Assembly: GCA_963650385.1 (NCBI GenBank)
Contig: CAVJLL010000077.1
Coordinates: forward strand, 1 to 9,953
Direction of reading: 5' to 3'
DNA: 9,953 bases
From: CAG-791 sp963650385
GTDB lineage: Bacteria; Bacillota; Clostridia; Lachnospirales; Lachnospiraceae
The translations under genes were made by a program, and so were the position numbers. Of this stretch, positions 6,480 to 9,953 are shown piece after piece; positions within the stretch are counted from its first letter, which is position 1; the number at the start of each line of letters is the position of its first letter. The notes below the pieces were generated by a model. That model was not told the origin of the DNA, ran no database searches, and saw only the letters and a program-made list of their open reading frames with translations.

Positions 6480-7293
6480 ACGCAGAGGAAATCTTGTCGC
6501 CTATCTTGTTTTGATTCTTTTTGCACTGATCTATCTGGTGCCGATCATCTGGTTGACATTGTCATCCTTTAAGGCCGGGACAGAGCTGTTCAGCTATCCG
6601 CCGAAGCTCCTTCCTTCCAAATTTCAGATTACCAATTACATCGATGCGTGGAACAGAGGGGATTTTGCCCTGTACTTCCGCAATACTGCCATCGTAGCCG
6701 TTTCCGCAACGGCACTTACGATTGTCATCAATACGATGGCCGGCTATGCCTTTGCCAAGTATAAATTTAAGGGAAGCACGGCGATCTTCATGTTCTTTAT
6801 CTCTGCATTGATGCTGCCGCTTGAGGTATTGATGATCCCGATCTTCCAGGTGATTCGAACCTTTGGTATGTACAATAATTTCCTGGGACTTATCATTCCG
6901 TGTGCGGCAACACCGACGGGAGTATTCCTAGTAAGACAGTACTTTATGACCATCCCGGATGAACTGATGGAAGCAGCCAGAGTGGATGGTGCCAGCGAGA
7001 CCAGTATTTTTATCCGCCTGATGCTGCCCTTGTCAAAGCCGATTATGAGCGTTCTGGGCATTTTCTCATTCCTGTGGCGCTGGAACGACTATATGTGGCC
7101 GATGGTGGTTATCCGTGACACGAAAAAGTACACCGTACAGCTGGCACTTGCAAACTTTGCAGGACAGTATTCAGTGGATTGGGGCAGCCTTTTGGCAATG
7201 TCGGTTCTGACAATGATCCCGGTTCTTGTTATTTTCCTTGTTTTCCAGGAGCAGTTCATGAAGGGAATGACAGCAGGTGCTGTCAAAGGCTGA
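6472..7293 (+). CDS. Sugar ABC transporter permease, MalG/UgpE type
   Basis: With the ATG at 6472 the protein has 273 residues, usual for MalG-like permeases of CUT1 importers. Hydrophobic helices lie at about 9-31, 71-94, 103-126, 136-157, 188-204 and 238-260. The EAA loop begins at E167 (EAARVDGASE) and continues to LPLSKP. The SSFK segment after helix 1 and the FLWRWNDYMWP segment at about 200-210 are family hallmarks. It partners with the preceding permease, whose last 8 nt it overlaps. No ATP-binding protein gene follows; the GH31 gene begins 17 nt later, so the energising ATPase must come from elsewhere. Substrate is unknown. Confidence 0.95.
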   Translation: MHKRRGNLVAYLVLILFALIYLVPIIWLTLSSFKAGTELFSYPPKLLPSKFQITNYIDAWNRGDFALYFRNTAIVAVSATALTIVINTMAGYAFAKYKFKGSTAIFMFFISALMLPLEVLMIPIFQVIRTFGMYNNFLGLIIPCAATPTGVFLVRQYFMTIPDELMEAARVDGASETSIFIRLMLPLSKPIMSVLGIFSFLWRWNDYMWPMVVIRDTKKYTVQLALANFAGQYSVDWGSLLAMSVLTMIPVLVIFLVFQEQFMKGMTAGAVKG

Positions 7294-7310
7294 AAATGTG
7301 AGGTGACATC

Positions 7311-9827
7311 ATGCGGATACATCGGTTGGAAACCATAGAAAAAACAGATAATGGCTATATTCTGCATACAGACGAGGCGGATGTTCTGCTGGTTTTCATG
7401 ACAGAGGATATCCTCCGGATTCGTGTCCATTTTGACAGGCAGACTCCCATGGAGGAGAGCTCCTATACATTGGTCCTGACTGCATGGGAGGACCGGATGG
7501 ATGAGCTCTTGAAGGAGGAACGGACCAGAATTCGGGCGCTGGAGGTTCCCTATACGGAGTCGGAAGGAAAGCTGATCTTTGATACAGGAAAGGTGAAGCT
7601 GGAATTAAACAGAGAACCCTTCTGTTTCACACTTCTGGATGAGGAGGGGCATGTTCTTCATCAGGATCTGCCGTCCAGGGCATACGAAAAGGATCAGCTG
7701 GGGAGAATCGGACATTACAGCGTGCTGGATCGGGAAAAGGACCATTTCTACGGATTCGGAGAGAAGACAGGGCGCCTGGATAAGAAGCTGCGCCGCATGC
7801 GGATGTCTCCGAAGGATGCAATCGGACAGGATCCAGAGTTCGGCGATCCGCTGTATAAGCATATTCCGTTCTATATTCATATAAATGAGGATGGATATCG
7901 GGCAGTTGGCCTGTACTATCACAACTCCTATGACTGCACCTTTGACATGGGACAGGAGATTTCTGCCTATTGGGGAAGCTACTCCTGCTATCAGGCAGAC
8001 GGCGGGGATCTGGACCTTTTCCTGATGGCCGGACCCTCTGCAGCACATGTACTGGACAGCTACACAAGGCTTACCGGGAGAAGCGCATTGCCGACCAAGC
8101 AGTCGCTGGGCTACTGTGCATCAACTATGTACTATGCAGAGCTGGAGAAGGACTGTGACAAGGAAATCTACAATGTAATCGATAAGCACGAAAAGGAAGA
8201 AATTCCGATCGATAATTTCTGGCTGGCTTCGGGGTATACCAGCGGTGAAGAGGACAATCTTCGGTATGTTTTCAACTGGAATTACCGCAGATTTCCGAAG
8301 CCGAAGGAATTTTTCGATGAAATGAATCGAAGAGGGATTAATGTGATCCCCAATCTGAAGCCGGGGATTCTCAGAAATCATCCGTATCGGGAATTCTTTG
8401 AGGAAAACGATGCTTTTATCAAGAATCCGGATGGCTGCGGTGATTATGAAGGAAGCTGGTGGGGAGGCCCCGGCCGCTTTATTGACTTCACCAATCCAAG
8501 AGCCCGGGAGGCATGGAAGAAGCTTCTGAAAAAACAGGTGCTGGAAATGGGCACCAAAACGGTATGGAATGATAACTGTGAAATGGACGGCGTAGAAGAC
8601 CGTAATGCACAGTGCGATTATGAAGGCCGGAAGGGAACCATGGCGGAGCTGAAGATTCTGCACTCCAATCTTATGGCCTACCTTGGGAAGCAGGCTCTGA
8701 AGGAGGTATATCCCGGTGAGCGGCCGTATATTATCAACCGCGCAGGTTACGCAGGAATTCAGCGATATGCGCAGGTTTGGGCCGGTGACAACCTTACCAG
8801 CTGGAAAACACTGAAATTCAACATTGCCACAATTATCGGGATGGGGCTGTCCGGCTGCTCCAACATGGGATGCGACATCGGCGGCTTTGCAGGGCCCGCT
8901 CCGGAGCCGGAGCTGCTGCTTCGCTGGGTACAGAACGGCATCTTTCAGCCGAGATTCTGCATGAATTCCGCGAATAACGACAATACTGTGACACAGCCGT
9001 GGATGTATGAAGAGCTGACAGGGTATGTACGGGAAGCGTTTGCACTCCGGTACCGGCTGCTGCCTTATCTGTATTCTCTGATGCGTGAGAGCAATCAGAA
9101 TGGTATGCCGGCATGGCGCCCGCTGTTTCTCGAGTTTCCGGAGGATCCCGCCTGCTATACGGATGAAAACATGACCTTTATGTTCGGACCGGGACTGCTG
9201 GTGGCGAATGTTGTAGAGAAGGAAGCTGGGACACGCCGGCTGTATCTGCCGAAGGGCTGCACTTGGTATGGGATTTCCAACCATTTCAAAGCATACGAGG
9301 GCGGACAGAGCATTGAAATTCCGGTTGAGCTGGGATCCATTCCTGTATTTTTGCGCGGCTCGGCAATTGTGCCGACAACGAAGGATGTGCGTCATATCCT
9401 GAGTGATACCATGAAGAGCTTGGATATTCTGGTGTCTGCGGAGGAAGACGTGTCCTTTGATCTGTATGATGATGACGGACATACACAGGAGTATCAGAAG
9501 GGCGTCTACGCGAGAACGCACATTACGGCGACGGCCGGTGAACGGACGGAAATTGTATTTGACACAGAAGGAAGCTATGCATCGCCGGTTGAGTACATTC
9601 GCGTAAAGCTTGTCAGCAAAAAGAAGGGCGCTTACTGGGCGGCGCTGAACGGAGAGCTTCTGCCCCGCTTTATCATCCGGGATGAATTTGATGCAGCCCA
9701 AAGCGGCTGGTATTACGAGATGAGTGATCGTACCATTCTCGTCAAATTCCCGGCGAAGCTGCAGGGACGCCTTGCACTGACAGTTTCCACGGAGCAGTTC
9801 GACCTGATCGGCATGAAGAAGGATTAG
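7311..9827 (+). CDS. Glycoside hydrolase family 31 enzyme (alpha-glycosidase or transglycosidase)
   Basis: 838 residues with no signal peptide, so it should be cytoplasmic and act on the imported sugar. The order is an N-terminal beta-sandwich (about 1-250, with GFGEKTG from G148), a catalytic barrel (about 255-620) and C-terminal beta domains (about 640-838). The likely nucleophile is D421 in VWNDNCE and the acid/base is D493 in GDNLTSW. Flanking hallmarks include NLKPGILRNHP, WWGGPGRFIDFTNP, GCDIGGFAG and QPWMY. It differs from classic alpha-glucosidases in three places. WLASGYTSG (304-312) replaces the usual WLDIDY. WNDNCE replaces WxDMNE. N552 stands where a substrate-binding His is usual (RFCMNS). 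As I recall, SGYTS with VFNWN and WNDN-E marks a GH31 branch that includes transglucosidases. Alpha-glucosidase, alpha-xylosidase, alpha-galactosidase and alpha-N-acetylgalactosaminidase all remain possible. The ATG at 7311 has GTGAGGTGA at 7298-7306, 17 nt after the permease stop. Confidence 0.93.
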   Translation: MRIHRLETIEKTDNGYILHTDEADVLLVFMTEDILRIRVHFDRQTPMEESSYTLVLTAWEDRMDELLKEERTRIRALEVPYTESEGKLIFDTGKVKLELNREPFCFTLLDEEGHVLHQDLPSRAYEKDQLGRIGHYSVLDREKDHFYGFGEKTGRLDKKLRRMRMSPKDAIGQDPEFGDPLYKHIPFYIHINEDGYRAVGLYYHNSYDCTFDMGQEISAYWGSYSCYQADGGDLDLFLMAGPSAAHVLDSYTRLTGRSALPTKQSLGYCASTMYYAELEKDCDKEIYNVIDKHEKEEIPIDNFWLASGYTSGEEDNLRYVFNWNYRRFPKPKEFFDEMNRRGINVIPNLKPGILRNHPYREFFEENDAFIKNPDGCGDYEGSWWGGPGRFIDFTNPRAREAWKKLLKKQVLEMGTKTVWNDNCEMDGVEDRNAQCDYEGRKGTMAELKILHSNLMAYLGKQALKEVYPGERPYIINRAGYAGIQRYAQVWAGDNLTSWKTLKFNIATIIGMGLSGCSNMGCDIGGFAGPAPEPELLLRWVQNGIFQPRFCMNSANNDNTVTQPWMYEELTGYVREAFALRYRLLPYLYSLMRESNQNGMPAWRPLFLEFPEDPACYTDENMTFMFGPGLLVANVVEKEAGTRRLYLPKGCTWYGISNHFKAYEGGQSIEIPVELGSIPVFLRGSAIVPTTKDVRHILSDTMKSLDILVSAEEDVSFDLYDDDGHTQEYQKGVYARTHITATAGERTEIVFDTEGSYASPVEYIRVKLVSKKKGAYWAALNGELLPRFIIRDEFDAAQSGWYYEMSDRTILVKFPAKLQGRLALTVSTEQFDLIGMKKD

Positions 9828-9828
9828 G

Positions 9829-9870
9829 AAAACCTGAGCCAATCGGCAGTTTCTTAGACGGCAGCAGGTT
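9829..9870 (-). terminator. Imperfect hairpin between the converging genes, probable terminator of the minus-strand gene
   Basis: AACCTG (9831-9836) pairs with CAGGTT (9865-9870), extended inward by GCC (9838-9840) with GGC (9860-9862) across small bulges, leaving a 19-nt loop. Read on the minus strand the stem ends in a TTTT run (9829-9832). Read on the plus strand no T-run follows. It therefore fits best as the terminator of the AraC-family gene, and may also slow plus-strand transcription leaving GH31. The stem is imperfect and the T-run short. Confidence 0.45.
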
Positions 9871-9873
9871 GCC

Positions 9874-9953
9874 TCACTTATCCAGCATCTTCTTGTATTC
9901 TCTGGGGCTGGTGCCGACGTATTTTTTGAACTGCTTGGAAAAATATCCGAAGT
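9874..9953 (-). CDS. AraC-family transcriptional regulator, C-terminal end (partial)
   Basis: The minus strand reads 26 codons from the window edge to a TGA at 9874-9876, encoding FGYFSKQFKKYVGTSPREYK and then KMLDK. This is the end of the second helix-turn-helix of an AraC domain: the recognition helix YFSKQFKK and the G-x-SPxEY signature. It is too short to tell a stand-alone AraC sugar regulator from the output domain of another YesN-type response regulator. It converges on the GH31 gene with 46 bases between stop codons. It may control this locus or a diverging neighbour outside the window. Confidence 0.85.
   Translation of the reverse strand, partial: FGYFSKQFKKYVGTSPREYKKMLDK

Noticed and set aside
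8121..9842. 573-codon open frame on the minus strand opposite the GH31 gene
   Set aside because: It lies almost wholly antisense to a well-supported GH31 gene. Its translation shows no recognisable domain, is rich in Arg, His, Cys and Ile as expected from antisense reading, and has no evident ribosome binding site. Long antisense frames arise from codon bias in the true gene.

Overview
The window looks like chromosomal DNA from a Clostridia-class Bacillota, most likely Lachnospiraceae. The grounds are strong GGAGG-type ribosome binding sites, a YesM/YesN two-component pair beside a carbohydrate ABC importer, a DUF1667 redox-associated protein, and about 45-50% G+C in most genes. Genus and species cannot be fixed from what is visible. 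No RNA gene, CRISPR array, insertion sequence or phage gene was seen.

Layout. (1) Bases 1-466 are the 3' end of an unrelated operon: the probable last codons of an unidentified gene, then a complete DUF1667 gene with four cysteines that probably bind an Fe-S cluster. A GC-rich hairpin at 513-552 closes this unit. (2) Bases 643-3973 hold a sensor histidine kinase (YesM/LytS type, membrane-bound with a large extracytoplasmic sensor) and its AraC-type response regulator, separated by 1 nt and followed by a clear intrinsic terminator at 4012-4047. (3) Bases 4162-9827 are a sugar-uptake operon on the same strand: lipoprotein solute-binding protein, two MalF/MalG-type permeases overlapping by 8 nt, and a cytoplasmic GH31 glycoside hydrolase. 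(4) The last 80 bases are the 3' end of a second AraC-family gene on the opposite strand, converging on the GH31 gene.

How the genes probably work together: the kinase senses an extracellular sugar or a sugar-loaded binding protein and phosphorylates the regulator. The regulator then activates the operon downstream. The binding protein and permeases import an oligosaccharide, and GH31, which has no signal peptide, hydrolyses or transglycosylates it in the cytoplasm. No ATP-binding subunit is encoded here, so the importer would need an MsmK/MsmX-like ATPase encoded elsewhere.

This is a recognisable type of sugar-utilisation locus, not a new kind of system. The least ordinary points are in the GH31 protein. 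Three segments that usually define glucose recognition and catalysis differ from the classic alpha-glucosidase pattern (around W304-G312, D421-E424 and R548-S553), so the substrate should be left open. A second point is the resemblance of the DUF1667 protein to a shortened 4Fe-4S domain of molybdopterin oxidoreductases.
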